This document shows positions 1 through 8,665 of a DNA stretch of 64,000 nt, piece after piece. Within the stretch, counting starts at the first letter, position 1. Each line of letters starts with the position of its first letter. The DNA is from Zeimonas sp003577305. Its GTDB lineage: Bacteria; Pseudomonadota; Gammaproteobacteria; Burkholderiales; Burkholderiaceae_E. The notes under the pieces were generated by a model, which was not told the DNA's origin, searched no databases, and saw nothing but the letters and a program-made list of their open reading frames with translations. The translations under genes and the position numbers were made by a program. The stretch covers positions 62,001-126,000 of the forward strand of contig SZOX01000003.1 of NCBI GenBank assembly GCA_030263385.1. The letters are read 5' to 3'.

Positions 1-482
1 AAGTGCGGGATGAAACGCGACAGGCCGTGCAGCAGCACCAGCGCAGCGTCCGGTCCCGGGCAGCCGACGTGCACGTGCTGGCCGAAAACCGTGAACTGCT
101 TCGACAGGTAGCCGTAGAGCTCCGAGAGCATGTGGAAGCGCGGCGTGTCGAAGATGCGCCGCTGGCTCCAGTCCTGGAACGGGTGCGTGCCGCCCCCTGA
201 CAGGCCGATGTTCAGCTTCGTGGCGCACTCGACCAGCACGTCGCGGCTCTCGCGCAGGTGCGCCAGGATTCCGGCGTAGTCGGAGCACACGCCGGTGGAC
301 AGCTCGATCATGCTGTCGGTCATCTCGGGCTTCACCTCCCCGGGCAGCCTGCGCCGTGCGGCAAGGCGCAGCAGGTCGCGCGCGCCGTGCGAGAGGTCGT
401 AGTCGTGCGCGTCGACGATCTGCAACTCGAGCTCGACCCCGAGCGTGAGCGCGCGCGATTCGGCGAAGGCTTCCAGTGGCAT
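1..482 (-). CDS. ybdK: YbdK-family carboxylate-amine (glutamate-cysteine) ligase, C-terminus cut by window edge
   Basis: The first 160 codons of a minus-strand gene are present; the rest lies outside the window. The N-terminus reads as the YbdK/GCS2 type: an early LGVELELQIVD motif, then ELSTGVCSDY and a FGQHVHVGCP segment, all characteristic of the family. Members make weak gamma-glutamyl-cysteine-like bonds using ATP in the cytosol; the physiological substrate is often unclear. The ATG at 482 has GGAG about 9 nt upstream and lies 18 nt after the antiporter stop, so the two are probably co-transcribed. Family lengths are usually about 370 residues, so roughly 40 percent is seen here. Confidence 0.85.
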   Translation of the reverse strand, partial: MPLEAFAESRALTLGVELELQIVDAHDYDLSHGARDLLRLAARRRLPGEVKPEMTDSMIELSTGVCSDYAGILAHLRESRDVLVECATKLNIGLSGGGTHPFQDWSQRRIFDTPRFHMLSELYGYLSKQFTVFGQHVHVGCPGPDAALVLLHGLSRFIPH

Positions 483-500
483 GGGCGTCTCCGTCGGCTC

Positions 501-1718
501 TCAGCGGAGCTTGTCTTCGTTCACGTATCGCAGTGCCGCCTGTACCGCGATCGGGCCAAGCAGCTCGAGCACGGCCACCGCGCTGAACACGATGCCGGTC
601 ATCTGCGCGGCGAACGCCGGGTAGATCGCCTGCAGGTCGGCCATCATCACCAGTGCCGCGCCCGAAATGGGCATCAGCGCGACGCCCAGCGCCAGCGCCT
701 GGCGCATCGAGATGCCGCTGGGCCGCCCCAGCGCAGCCGTCGCCAGGATCTTCGCGGCGAGCCGCGAGAGGATCGCGGCCATCCCCAGGGCGGCCCCCGT
801 CATCAGCGCGTCCATCGACCAGACCGATCCGGTGATGACGAACAGCAGCAGTACCAGCGCGCCGCCGGCGGTGCCGAAGTGACGTGGCCAGACCCACGGT
901 CGCTCGGTGCTGTTGCGAAGCATCGTGCCCGCCAGCAGCGGCACCAGCAGCGTCGACAGGTTGGCCATCTTCGTGAGCGACAGTGCCAGCAGGATCATGC
1001 CGAGAAGGAGCAGTGCGGAGTTCTCGTTGCGCAGGTCGAGGCGCCGCGCGATCAGCGAGACGCACCAGGCCAGCAGGGCAGCGACGACCGCCGATCCGGC
1101 CAGCAGGTACAGCGGATGTGCGATCGTGCGGAACCAGCTGCCGACGAACTCCGCGTGCAGCCAGCCGACGACGAATTTCGAGGCGAGCACCGCGTAGAAG
1201 GTGTTCAGACCGGTGAGCACGATCATCCGCTCGGTGACCTGTCCCGAAGCGTTGAATTCGGAGGCGACGCGCATCACCACCGCCGGCGAGGTCGCGACCA
1301 GGATCGACGCGACCGCGGCGGCCACGCGGGATTCCGTGCCCAGCCAGACCAGCGTGAGATGCACCGCGGCGAAGCTCAGCACCGATTCGACCAGGCTGTT
1401 GGCGAGCAGCCACGGATTGGCGCGCAGCCAGCGCAGGTTGATGCGCGCGCCGAGTTCGAAGAGCAGCAGCGACAACCCGAGGTCGACGATCAGGCGCAGC
1501 CCGGGTGCGAGCGCGGCGCTGCCGATGCCGGCGCCGAAAGCCGAGATCGCGGTCCCGACGGCAGCGTAGCCCACCACGCGCGGCAGCTTCAGCGAGCGGA
1601 ACACGAATTCGCCGAGCAGCCCGGCGAGCACGATCGTCAGCGAGACCCAGAGCAGCACGTCGGGCGTGGGCGGCCAGGACGGCAGGAAGAACAGGTCGGA
1701 GCGATTGTCGCCGGTCAT
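501..1718 (-). CDS. Kef-type monovalent cation:proton antiporter (CPA2-like membrane domain)
   Basis: A 405-residue integral membrane protein made mostly of hydrophobic helices. The LPRVVGYAAVG segment (about residue 30) and the long alternation of hydrophobic stretches match the Na+/H+ exchanger domain of the CPA2/Kef family, which swaps K+ or Na+ for protons across the inner membrane. No cytosolic RCK/TrkA-N domain follows, so it is a transporter-only form. I chose the ATG at 1718 because GGAGA lies just upstream; a longer reading starting at 1853 would overlap the upstream channel gene and has no support. It lies between the MscS-like and YbdK-like genes on the same strand, suggesting an osmotic or ion-homeostasis operon. 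Substrate ion is not determined. Confidence 0.85.
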   Translation of the reverse strand: MTGDNRSDLFFLPSWPPTPDVLLWVSLTIVLAGLLGEFVFRSLKLPRVVGYAAVGTAISAFGAGIGSAALAPGLRLIVDLGLSLLLFELGARINLRWLRANPWLLANSLVESVLSFAAVHLTLVWLGTESRVAAAVASILVATSPAVVMRVASEFNASGQVTERMIVLTGLNTFYAVLASKFVVGWLHAEFVGSWFRTIAHPLYLLAGSAVVAALLAWCVSLIARRLDLRNENSALLLLGMILLALSLTKMANLSTLLVPLLAGTMLRNSTERPWVWPRHFGTAGGALVLLLFVITGSVWSMDALMTGAALGMAAILSRLAAKILATAALGRPSGISMRQALALGVALMPISGAALVMMADLQAIYPAFAAQMTGIVFSAVAVLELLGPIAVQAALRYVNEDKLR

Positions 1719-1773
1719 CGTCGGGATCTCCGCAGGTGTGCAGGCGGCACGCGCCGCGTGGCGGACCGCGGAC

Positions 1774-2697
1774 TCACGAAGCCCTCTCCACGCGGTCGCC
1801 CCGCACGCCGGCATCGGCGCCACCGCAGGCGTGCGCGACGAACGAACCGGCACCGATCTCGAGCGTGCGGTGCGGGAACGGAATCGAGATCCGCTCGCGC
1901 TCGAACGCCGCCTTGAGCCGTTTGAGGTATTCGCGGCGCACGCTCCACTGATCGAGCGGCTGCGTGCGGATGCGCGCGCGGATCATCACTGCCGACTCGG
2001 CCCACTGCTCGACGCCGGCGATCTCGATCGCCTCGAGGATCTTCGGTCCGAATTCGGGCGACTCGCGCAGCACTTCCGCGGTCTCGCGCATCACCGCGAA
2101 GACACGGTCGACGTCCTCCCGGTAGGCCACGCCGATGTCGACCAGCGCGAACGCGAATTCGGTCGACATGTTGGTCACCGTCGTGATCAGCCCGTTCGAG
2201 ATGTAGTGGACGCTGCCGTCGTAGCTGCGCAACCGGGTGCGGCGCAGGCTCAGCTGCTCGACCACGCCCGACTTGCCGGCGATCTCGACGACGTCGCCCA
2301 CGCGGATCTGGTTCTCGACCAGCAGGAAGAATCCGGCGAAGACGTCCTTGATCAGGCTCTGCGCGCCGAAGCCCACCGCGATGCCCACGACACCGGCGGC
2401 GCCGAGGATCGGTGCGATCGAGATTCCGAGCTGCCTGAGCATCACCAGCACGGCCACCACCATGATCAGCGTCGACGAGGTGCGGCGCATCACCTTGCCG
2501 ACCGTCTCCACGCGGCGCCGCTCCTCGACCGACGGAGCGCGGCCGGACACGCCGGCGAAGTAGCCCCGCAGCAGCCGATTTACGACGTGGCGCAGCACGA
2601 AGGCCATCAGCAGCACGCCGACGATCGATGCCGCGACGCGCATTTCGGGCGCGTACGGAGCGATCAATGCCATCAGTTCGAGCAGCCGGTCGCGCAT
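1774..2697 (-). CDS. MscS-family small-conductance mechanosensitive channel
   Basis: 307 residues. After a first hydrophobic helix (about 20-40) and a second (about 75-95) comes the pore-lining glycine/alanine-rich helix with GAAGVVGIAVGFGAQSLIKD, then the beta domain with VGDVVEI, the classic MscS signature. The C-terminal alpha/beta domain follows. Such channels open on membrane tension and release solutes during hypo-osmotic shock. The start ATG at 2697 has AGGAGG about 11 nt upstream. It is the first gene of a minus-strand run with the antiporter (55 nt gap) and the YbdK-like ligase. The size fits the short three-helix class and not the large MscK type. Confidence 0.9.
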   Translation of the reverse strand: MRDRLLELMALIAPYAPEMRVAASIVGVLLMAFVLRHVVNRLLRGYFAGVSGRAPSVEERRRVETVGKVMRRTSSTLIMVVAVLVMLRQLGISIAPILGAAGVVGIAVGFGAQSLIKDVFAGFFLLVENQIRVGDVVEIAGKSGVVEQLSLRRTRLRSYDGSVHYISNGLITTVTNMSTEFAFALVDIGVAYREDVDRVFAVMRETAEVLRESPEFGPKILEAIEIAGVEQWAESAVMIRARIRTQPLDQWSVRREYLKRLKAAFERERISIPFPHRTLEIGAGSFVAHACGGADAGVRGDRVERAS

Positions 2698-2942
2698 TCT
2701 TCCACTTGCCTCCTGTCGTCGGGCCGCCGTTGGCGGCGCTGCCTGCGCCGGCGGCGCCCACGCGCCTCGACAAGGGCGCGAAGCGCGCAGGAACTGCTGC
2801 GGCCAGCGGGCGCGCGTCTCCGTGGCATGGCCGAGAGCCTCTGCGGTGATTCACGAGGCCACTGCGCGGCGAACACGGTGAGGTGCCCGCGATCGCGCGA
2901 AGCGCGGATTGGGTCGACGGCGTCTTCGGGCGCCGAGGCGCG

Positions 2943-2948
2943 ATTATA
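2943..2948 (-). promoter_or_regulatory. Candidate -10 hexamer (TATAAT) reading toward the mscS-like gene
   Basis: The minus strand carries a perfect TATAAT within GGTATAATCG. No good -35 is found at 15-18 bp. It would give a leader of about 240 nt before the mscS-like start. Perfect hexamers are rare by chance in DNA this GC-rich, which is the main argument. Confidence 0.4.
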
Positions 2949-3106
2949 CCTGCAGCACCTTGGGTCGATCGGCGCCACGCCGATCGGCGAGCAGGCCCGA
3001 CGGCCAGCGAAGGCTTCATTGCACCGCACCAATAGAGCGGATCCCCTAGGGCGGGCGCGCCTTCGAATGCCCCGGGTGACGCGCTTTCGGTTAGGCTTCC
3101 AAAAAA

Positions 3107-3120
3107 GCACGATCGTTCGG
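3107..3120 (+). promoter_or_regulatory. Operator-like palindrome upstream of tetR (site 1)
   Basis: The 14-mer GCACGATCGTTCGG contains the palindrome ACGATCGT and lies 9 nt before the tetR start codon. It matches the 14-mer at 3808-3821 at 13 of 14 positions. The ACG-N2-CGT core resembles operators bound by TetR-family dimers. Binding of the adjacent regulator, giving autorepression, is an inference. Confidence 0.6.
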
Positions 3121-3128
3121 GACTCACC

Positions 3129-3842
3129 ATGGCCAGTTCGCCGTTCGCTGCGACCGACTCGACGCCCGTTGCGCGGCGCCGGACTGCGGGCGCCCAGCGC
3201 AAGGGGGAGCAGACGCGCGCCGCGATCGTCGAGGCGGCACTCGGGCTCGCGGCGCGCAACGGGCTCGAAGGCCTGACGATCGGCGCGCTGGCCGAGCGGA
3301 TGCGGATGTCGAAGAGCGGCGTGTTCGCCCACTTCGGCTCGCGCGAGGATCTGCAGATCGCGGTGCTCAAGGCCTACGAGCGGCGTTTCGTCGACGAGGT
3401 GCTGCTGCCCGCGCTGAAGGAGAGGCGCGGCCTGCCGCGGCTGCGTGCGATCTTCGAGCGCTGGGTCGAACTCACCGTCATCGAGGCGGCGCGCGGCTGC
3501 ATCTGGATCTCGGGCGCCACCGAGTACGACGACCGGCCCGGTGCGGTCCGCGAGGAGCTGGTCGCGATGGTGCGCTCCTGGCAGCGCGAGCTCGCGCGCG
3601 CGATCCAGCAGGCCGTGGAGACCGGCGACCTGCCGGCGGACCTCGATCCGCAGGACCTGCTGTTCCAGTTGTACGGCCTGATCCTGGTGCTGCACCACGA
3701 CGGCCGACTGTTGAACAGCCCGGACGCGGTCGCGCGTGCGCGCCGCAGCTTCGAGCGCCTGATCGACTCCTGGCGGCCGGCAACCCGATCGGCTCGCCCC
3801 CGAAAACGCACGAACGTTCGGTCTGAAAAGGCCGCGCGCTGA
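3129..3842 (+). CDS. TetR/AcrR-family transcriptional regulator of the beta-oxidation locus
   Basis: 237 residues. The N-terminal helix-turn-helix domain spans roughly residues 24-75, with GEQTRAAIVEAAL, a GLEGLTIGALAERM turn and the recognition segment MSKSGVFAHFGSREDLQ. The C-terminal ligand domain resembles the YcdC-like/TetR_C_6 type often linked to fatty-acid or acyl-CoA sensing. It is followed by the acyl-CoA dehydrogenase gene 49 nt downstream. Near-identical palindromes sit just before its start and across its last codons, in front of that dehydrogenase gene. The likely role is repression of itself and the fad operon, relieved by acyl-CoA. The ligand is an inference. The ribosome-binding site of the ATG at 3129 is weak. 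Confidence 0.88.
   Translation: MASSPFAATDSTPVARRRTAGAQRKGEQTRAAIVEAALGLAARNGLEGLTIGALAERMRMSKSGVFAHFGSREDLQIAVLKAYERRFVDEVLLPALKERRGLPRLRAIFERWVELTVIEAARGCIWISGATEYDDRPGAVREELVAMVRSWQRELARAIQQAVETGDLPADLDPQDLLFQLYGLILVLHHDGRLLNSPDAVARARRSFERLIDSWRPATRSARPRKRTNVRSEKAAR
3808..3821 (+). promoter_or_regulatory. Operator-like palindrome upstream of acyl-CoA dehydrogenase (site 2)
   Basis: The 14-mer GCACGAACGTTCGG holds the 10-bp palindrome CGAACGTTCG. It overlaps the last codons of tetR and precedes the acyl-CoA dehydrogenase start by about 70 nt. Only one base differs from site 1 at 3107-3120. Two copies flanking a TetR gene suggest one regulator acting on both promoters. Confidence 0.6.
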
Positions 3843-3891
3843 CCCCGACCCTTTCCCTTCACACCGTCACATCGAAGCTGGAGTAGCAGTC

Positions 3892-5679
3892 ATGGCCCGA
3901 TACACCCCACCCTTGCGCGACATCCGGTTCGTGATGCACGAACTGCTCGACGTCGAGGGCACCCTGAAGACGCTGCCGCCGTATGCGGAGACCAGTCGCG
4001 AGCTGATCGACCAGGTGATCGAGGAGGGCGGCAAGTTCTGCGCCGAGGTGCTCTTTCCGCTGAACCGCAGCGGCGACGAGGAGGGCTGCCGCTGGGCCGA
4101 GGGCGGCGTGGTCACGACGCCGAAGGGCTTCAGGCAGGCCTGGGAGCAGTTCAGGCAGGCCGGCTGGCCGACGCTCACTTGCGATCCGCAGTACGGAGGG
4201 CAGGGGCTGCCGGTGGCGGTGGGCATCGCGTTCCAGGAGATGATGAACTCGGGCAGCCAGGCCTGGGCGATGTACCCGGGGCTCACCCACGGTGCCTACG
4301 ACTGCCTGCACGCGCACGGCACGCCCGAGCAGAAGGCGCTGTACATCCCGAAGCTGGTCTCGGGCGAGTGGACCGGCACGATGTGCCTGACCGAGCCGCA
4401 CAGCGGCACCGATCTCGGCCTGTTGCGCACGAAGGCCGAGCCGCAAGGCGACGGCAGCTACCGGATCACCGGCACCAAGATCTTCATCTCGTCGGGCGAG
4501 CACGACCTGGCCGCGAACATCGTGCACCTGGTGCTCGCACGCCTGCCCGACGCGCCGGCGGGCACCAGGGGAATCTCGCTCTTCATCGTGCCCAAGTTCG
4601 TCCCGAACGCCGACGGCTCGCCCGGCGCGCGCAACGGCGTGCGCTGCGCGCGGCTCGAGGAGAAGATGGGCATCCACGCGAACGCGACCTGCGTGATGGA
4701 CCTCGACGGCGCCGCCGGCTGGCTGGTCGGCGAGCCCAACAAGGGCCTGAACGCGATGTTCGTGATGATGAACGCGGCGCGCATCGGCGTGGGCATGCAG
4801 TCGCTCGGGCTGACCGAAGTCGCCTACCAGAACTCGCTCGACTACGCGAAGGAGCGGCTGCAGATGCGCTCGCTGTCGGGCGCGAAGGCGCCCGACAAGC
4901 CGGCCGACCCGATCATCGTGCACCCGGACGTGCGCCGGATGCTGCTCACGCAGAAGGCCTATGCCGAGGGTTCGCGCGCGTTCGCCTACTGGACCGCGCT
5001 GCAGGCCGACATCGCGCTCACGCATCCCGACGCCGAGGCGCGCAAGGACGCGGAGGACATGCTCGCGCTGCTCACGCCGGTGGTCAAGGCGTTCATCACC
5101 GACAACGGCTTCCTGTGCACGAACCTGGCCATGCAGGTCTACGGCGGCCACGGCTACATCCGCGAATGGGGGATGGAGCAGTACGTGCGCGATGCCCGCA
5201 TCAACATGATCTACGAGGGCACGAACGCGATCCAGGCGCTCGACCTGCTCGGCCGCAAGGTGCTCGGCGACAACGGGGCGAAGCTGCGCAAGTTCGGAAA
5301 ACTGATCACGGCGCTCGTCGAGGCCGAGGGAACGAACGAGGAGATGGCCGAGTTCATCGACCCGCTGGCCGACCTCGGGCAGAAAGTCGAGAAGCTGACG
5401 ATGGAGGTCGGCATGAAGGCGTTCGGCAACGCCGACGAGGCGGGCGCGGCGGCGGTCGACTATCTGCGCGTGATCGGCCACCTGGTGCTCGGCTACTTCT
5501 GGGCGCGCATGGCGCGGATCGCGCTCGATCGTGCCGATTCCGGGGATCCGGTCTATCGTTCCAAGCTCGCGACCGCGCGCTTCTATTTCGCGAAGCTGTT
5601 CCCCGAGACCGCGATGCTGATCCGCACCGCGCGCGCCGGGGCGGCGCCGCTGATGAACGTCGAGGCCGAGCTGTTCTGA
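3892..5679 (+). CDS. Acyl-CoA dehydrogenase, long (FadE/AcdA) type with C-terminal extension
   Basis: 595 residues, the length of the three-domain class with an extra C-terminal helical domain. The FAD/substrate segment MCLTEPHSGTDLG is around residue 165. The C-terminal catalytic motif YEGTNAIQ places the active-site base at Glu442, preceded by QVYGGHGYIREWGMEQ. It would catalyse the first beta-oxidation step, making trans-2-enoyl-CoA and passing electrons to ETF. The start ATG at 3892 follows GAAGCTGGAGTAG with a GGAG site. It heads a same-strand run with DUF2147, HAD/ECH and thiolase genes, probably one operon controlled by the upstream TetR. Chain-length preference cannot be read from the sequence. 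Confidence 0.95.
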   Translation: MARYTPPLRDIRFVMHELLDVEGTLKTLPPYAETSRELIDQVIEEGGKFCAEVLFPLNRSGDEEGCRWAEGGVVTTPKGFRQAWEQFRQAGWPTLTCDPQYGGQGLPVAVGIAFQEMMNSGSQAWAMYPGLTHGAYDCLHAHGTPEQKALYIPKLVSGEWTGTMCLTEPHSGTDLGLLRTKAEPQGDGSYRITGTKIFISSGEHDLAANIVHLVLARLPDAPAGTRGISLFIVPKFVPNADGSPGARNGVRCARLEEKMGIHANATCVMDLDGAAGWLVGEPNKGLNAMFVMMNAARIGVGMQSLGLTEVAYQNSLDYAKERLQMRSLSGAKAPDKPADPIIVHPDVRRMLLTQKAYAEGSRAFAYWTALQADIALTHPDAEARKDAEDMLALLTPVVKAFITDNGFLCTNLAMQVYGGHGYIREWGMEQYVRDARINMIYEGTNAIQALDLLGRKVLGDNGAKLRKFGKLITALVEAEGTNEEMAEFIDPLADLGQKVEKLTMEVGMKAFGNADEAGAAAVDYLRVIGHLVLGYFWARMARIALDRADSGDPVYRSKLATARFYFAKLFPETAMLIRTARAGAAPLMNVEAELF

Positions 5680-5702
5680 CCCGATCCGATACGGAGGATT
5701 CC

Positions 5703-6182
5703 ATGACGACGACATACAGATTCCCGTCGCGCGCGTTCGCTCCCGCGGTGCTCGCCGCGTCGGCGCTCGTGCTCGCTACGCCGGCGGTGCACGCGCAGGC
5801 GGCCGATTCGCCGGTTGGCCTGTGGAAGAACATCGACGACCAGACGCAGAAACCGAAGGCGCTGATCCGCATCACCGAGAAGGACGGCGTGATCAGCGGG
5901 CGCATCGAGAAGATCCTGACCGACAGGCCGGACGCGGTCTGCGACAAGTGCACCGACTCGCGCAAGGACCAGCCGGTCCAGGGCATGACGATCATCGAGG
6001 GCATCCGCAGGAACGCCGACGACGCGACCCTGTTCGACGGCGGCGAGATCCTCGACCCCAACAACGGCAAGGTGTACCGCAGCCGGATGCGCCTGACCGA
6101 GGGCGGAAAGAAGCTCGAAGTGCGCGGCTACATCGGCGCGCCGCTGTTCGGGCGCACGCAGACCTGGATCCGGGAAGAGTGA
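5703..6182 (+). CDS. Secreted DUF2147 protein
   Basis: 159 residues with a Sec signal peptide (hydrophobic core about 12-27, likely cleavage after AVHA near residue 31). The mature part begins SPVGLWKNIDDQT and contains the beta-rich DUF2147 fold, including GRIEKIL, a CDKC pair and GYIGAPLFGRTQTW at the end. Members are small periplasmic or secreted proteins of unknown function, often next to fatty-acid degradation genes in Burkholderiales. ACGGAGG precedes the ATG at 5703. It lies 23 nt after the acyl-CoA dehydrogenase gene and 40 nt before the HAD/ECH gene, so it is likely co-transcribed. Any role in lipid uptake is only suggested by context. Confidence 0.85.
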   Translation: MTTTYRFPSRAFAPAVLAASALVLATPAVHAQAADSPVGLWKNIDDQTQKPKALIRITEKDGVISGRIEKILTDRPDAVCDKCTDSRKDQPVQGMTIIEGIRRNADDATLFDGGEILDPNNGKVYRSRMRLTEGGKKLEVRGYIGAPLFGRTQTWIREE

Positions 6183-6222
6183 ACGCGGCGCCGTGGCGCC
6201 CCTCCGATACGAGGCGAGAGAA

Positions 6223-8631
6223 GTGGGCAATTTCATCGTGAAAAAGGCGGCCGTGCTCGGCGCGGGCGTGATGGGCGCGCAGATCGCCGCGCACCTGGTC
6301 AACGCGCAGGTCGACGTCGTGCTGTTCGACCTGCCGGCGAAAGACGGGCCGAAGAACGGCATCGTGGCGAAGGCGATCGAGGGCCTGAAGAAAATCAGCC
6401 CGGCGCCGCTCGGGCACCCGGACCTCGCGGCGTACATCGCGCCGGCCAACTACGAGGACGATCTCGCGAAGCTGCGCGACTGCGACCTCGTCATCGAGGC
6501 GATCGCCGAGCGGATGGACTGGAAGCACGACCTGTACCGGAAGGTCGCGCCGCACCTGGGCCCCGATGCGATCTTCGCGACCAACACCTCGGGACTGTCG
6601 ATCGGCAGGCTGGCCGAGGGCTTCGACGCGCAGTTGCGCCGCCGCTTCTGCGGCGTGCACTTCTTCAACCCGCCGCGTTACATGCACCTGGTCGAGCTGA
6701 TCGCGACGCCCGACACCGATCCGGCGATTGTCGGGCGGCTCGAGACGTTCCTCACGACGACGCTCGGCAAGGGCTGCGTGCGTGCGAAAGACACGCCGAA
6801 CTTCATCGCCAACCGCATCGGCACTTTCGGCATGTTCGCCACCGTCGCCGAGGCCGCGAAGGCCGGGCTCGGCTTCGACGTGGTCGACGACCTCACCGGC
6901 GAGAAGCTCGGGCGCGCGAAGTCGGGCACTTTCCGCACCGCCGACCTGGTCGGACTGGATACGATCGGCCACGTCATGAAGACGATGCAGGACAACCTGA
7001 AGGACGACCCCTTCGCCGCGCTGTACGCGACGCCCGAGTCGTTCGCCACGCTGATCGCCCGCGGCGCGCTCGGCCAGAAGACCGGCGCGGGCTTCTACCG
7101 CAAGGAAGGCAAGGCGGTGCTGCGCTTCGACCCCGCCAGGGGCGACTACGTACCGGCCGGCGCGAGGGCCGACGAGACCGTGGCGCGGATCCTGAAGAAG
7201 AAAGACCCGGCCGAGCGGCTGAAGCTGCTGCGCGAGTCGACGAACCCGCAGGCGCAGTTCGTCTGGGCGATCCTGCGCGACTCCTGGCACTACGCTGCCT
7301 GCAAGCTCGGCGAGATTGCCGACAATGCGCGCGACGTCGATCTCGCGATGCGCTTCGGCTTCGCGATGGCGCAGGGGCCGTTCGAGGCCTGGCAGCAGGC
7401 CGGCTGGGGCCAGGTCGCAGACTGGATCAAGGCAGACATCGACGCCGGCAAGGCGCTGGTCGACGTGCCGCTGCCCGACTGGGTCTTCGGGGGGCCGGTC
7501 GCGCAGCGCGGCGGCGTGCACCAGGCCGAGGGTTCATGGTCGCCCACGCGCGGCGAGTTCGTGCCGCGCGCGCCGCATCCGGTCTACCAGCGCCAGCTGT
7601 TCCCGGTGCGGCTGGCCGGCGAGCACGGCGAGAGCGGCCACAGCGGCGGCAACACGGTCTTCGAGGACGAGTCGATCCGGCTCTGGACGCTGGACGGCCG
7701 CGGGGTCGACGACGTGCTGGTGGCGTCGATCCGCACCAAGGTGCACGCGATCGGCCAGGGCGTGATCGCCGGCCTGCTCGAGGGCGTGGAACTGGCCGAG
7801 CGTGACTACAAGGGGCTGGTCATCTGGTCGCCCGACGATCCGTTCTCCTACGGCGCGGACCTGCAGGCGATGCTGCCGGTGTTCATGTCGGGCGGCGCGG
7901 CCGCGATCGGCGAGGCCGAGAAGGCGCTGCAGGACGCGATGCTGAAGCTGCGCTACGCGCAGGTGCCCACGGTGGCGGCGGTGGCGAACATGGCGCTGGG
8001 AGGCGGCTGCGAACTGGCGATGTACTGCGCGCGCCGCGTCGCCCACCTGGAGAGCTACATCGGCCTGGTCGAGGTCGGCGTCGGGCTGATTCCGGGCGGC
8101 GGCGGCCTGGCCTTCGGCGCGCGCCGTGCGGCCGAGGAGCAGGCCGCGGCGCCCGACGCGAACCTGCTCGACTTCCTGAAGAAGTACGTGCTCGCCGCGG
8201 GTACCGCGCAGGTGTCGCGTTCGGCGATCGAGGCGCGCGCGATGGGTTACCTGCTCGCCGAAGACCGCATCGTCTTCCATCGGCAGGAACTGCTCTACGC
8301 GGCGATCCGCGAGGCGAAGGCGATGAGCGACGCCGGCTACCGGCCGCCGCGCAGGTCGACGTTCAGGGTGGCGGGCCGCGCCGGCATCGCCACCGTGAGC
8401 GCGCAGATGCTGAACATGCGCGACGGCGGCTTCATCTCGGCGCACGACTACCACCTGGGCCGCACGATCGCCGAAGTGATGTGCGGCGGCGAGGTGGATC
8501 CGGGCTCGCTGGTCGACGAGGAGTGGCTGATGGCGCTCGAGCGCAAGGCCTTCACCAGCCTGCTCACGCATCCGAAGACCCAGGAACGGATCATGGGAAT
8601 GATGCAGACCGGCAAGCCGGTGCGTAACTGA
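6223..8631 (+). CDS. Bifunctional 3-hydroxyacyl-CoA dehydrogenase / enoyl-CoA hydratase (FadN-like order)
   Basis: 802 residues from a GTG at 6223, chosen because GAGGCGAG lies 8-12 nt upstream and because it gives the usual beginning NFIVKKAAVLGAGVMG. A longer reading from 6193 lacks this support. The N-terminal Rossmann domain (GAGVMGAQIAAHL) and HAD C-domain come first. The crotonase domain follows from about residue 510, with NMALGGGCELAMYC supplying the oxyanion loop. This order is the reverse of E. coli FadB and matches FadN-type proteins. The enzyme hydrates enoyl-CoA and oxidises 3-hydroxyacyl-CoA using NAD+. It is followed after 34 nt by the thiolase that completes the cycle. Confidence 0.95.
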   Translation: MGNFIVKKAAVLGAGVMGAQIAAHLVNAQVDVVLFDLPAKDGPKNGIVAKAIEGLKKISPAPLGHPDLAAYIAPANYEDDLAKLRDCDLVIEAIAERMDWKHDLYRKVAPHLGPDAIFATNTSGLSIGRLAEGFDAQLRRRFCGVHFFNPPRYMHLVELIATPDTDPAIVGRLETFLTTTLGKGCVRAKDTPNFIANRIGTFGMFATVAEAAKAGLGFDVVDDLTGEKLGRAKSGTFRTADLVGLDTIGHVMKTMQDNLKDDPFAALYATPESFATLIARGALGQKTGAGFYRKEGKAVLRFDPARGDYVPAGARADETVARILKKKDPAERLKLLRESTNPQAQFVWAILRDSWHYAACKLGEIADNARDVDLAMRFGFAMAQGPFEAWQQAGWGQVADWIKADIDAGKALVDVPLPDWVFGGPVAQRGGVHQAEGSWSPTRGEFVPRAPHPVYQRQLFPVRLAGEHGESGHSGGNTVFEDESIRLWTLDGRGVDDVLVASIRTKVHAIGQGVIAGLLEGVELAERDYKGLVIWSPDDPFSYGADLQAMLPVFMSGGAAAIGEAEKALQDAMLKLRYAQVPTVAAVANMALGGGCELAMYCARRVAHLESYIGLVEVGVGLIPGGGGLAFGARRAAEEQAAAPDANLLDFLKKYVLAAGTAQVSRSAIEARAMGYLLAEDRIVFHRQELLYAAIREAKAMSDAGYRPPRRSTFRVAGRAGIATVSAQMLNMRDGGFISAHDYHLGRTIAEVMCGGEVDPGSLVDEEWLMALERKAFTSLLTHPKTQERIMGMMQTGKPVRN

Positions 8632-8665
8632 GCGGCGCCCGCCCGAGGAATTCCAGGAGTCGAAG

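Larger units (their letters stand above)
2698..3128. other. Intergenic region between mscS-like gene and tetR (431 bp)
   Basis: No convincing gene is seen. It is the divergent control region for the mscS run (minus) and the TetR regulator (plus). It contains a perfect minus-strand TATAAT hexamer at 2943-2948 and the operator-like palindrome at 3107-3120. Short open frames here lack ribosome-binding sites and family resemblance. Confidence 0.6.
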
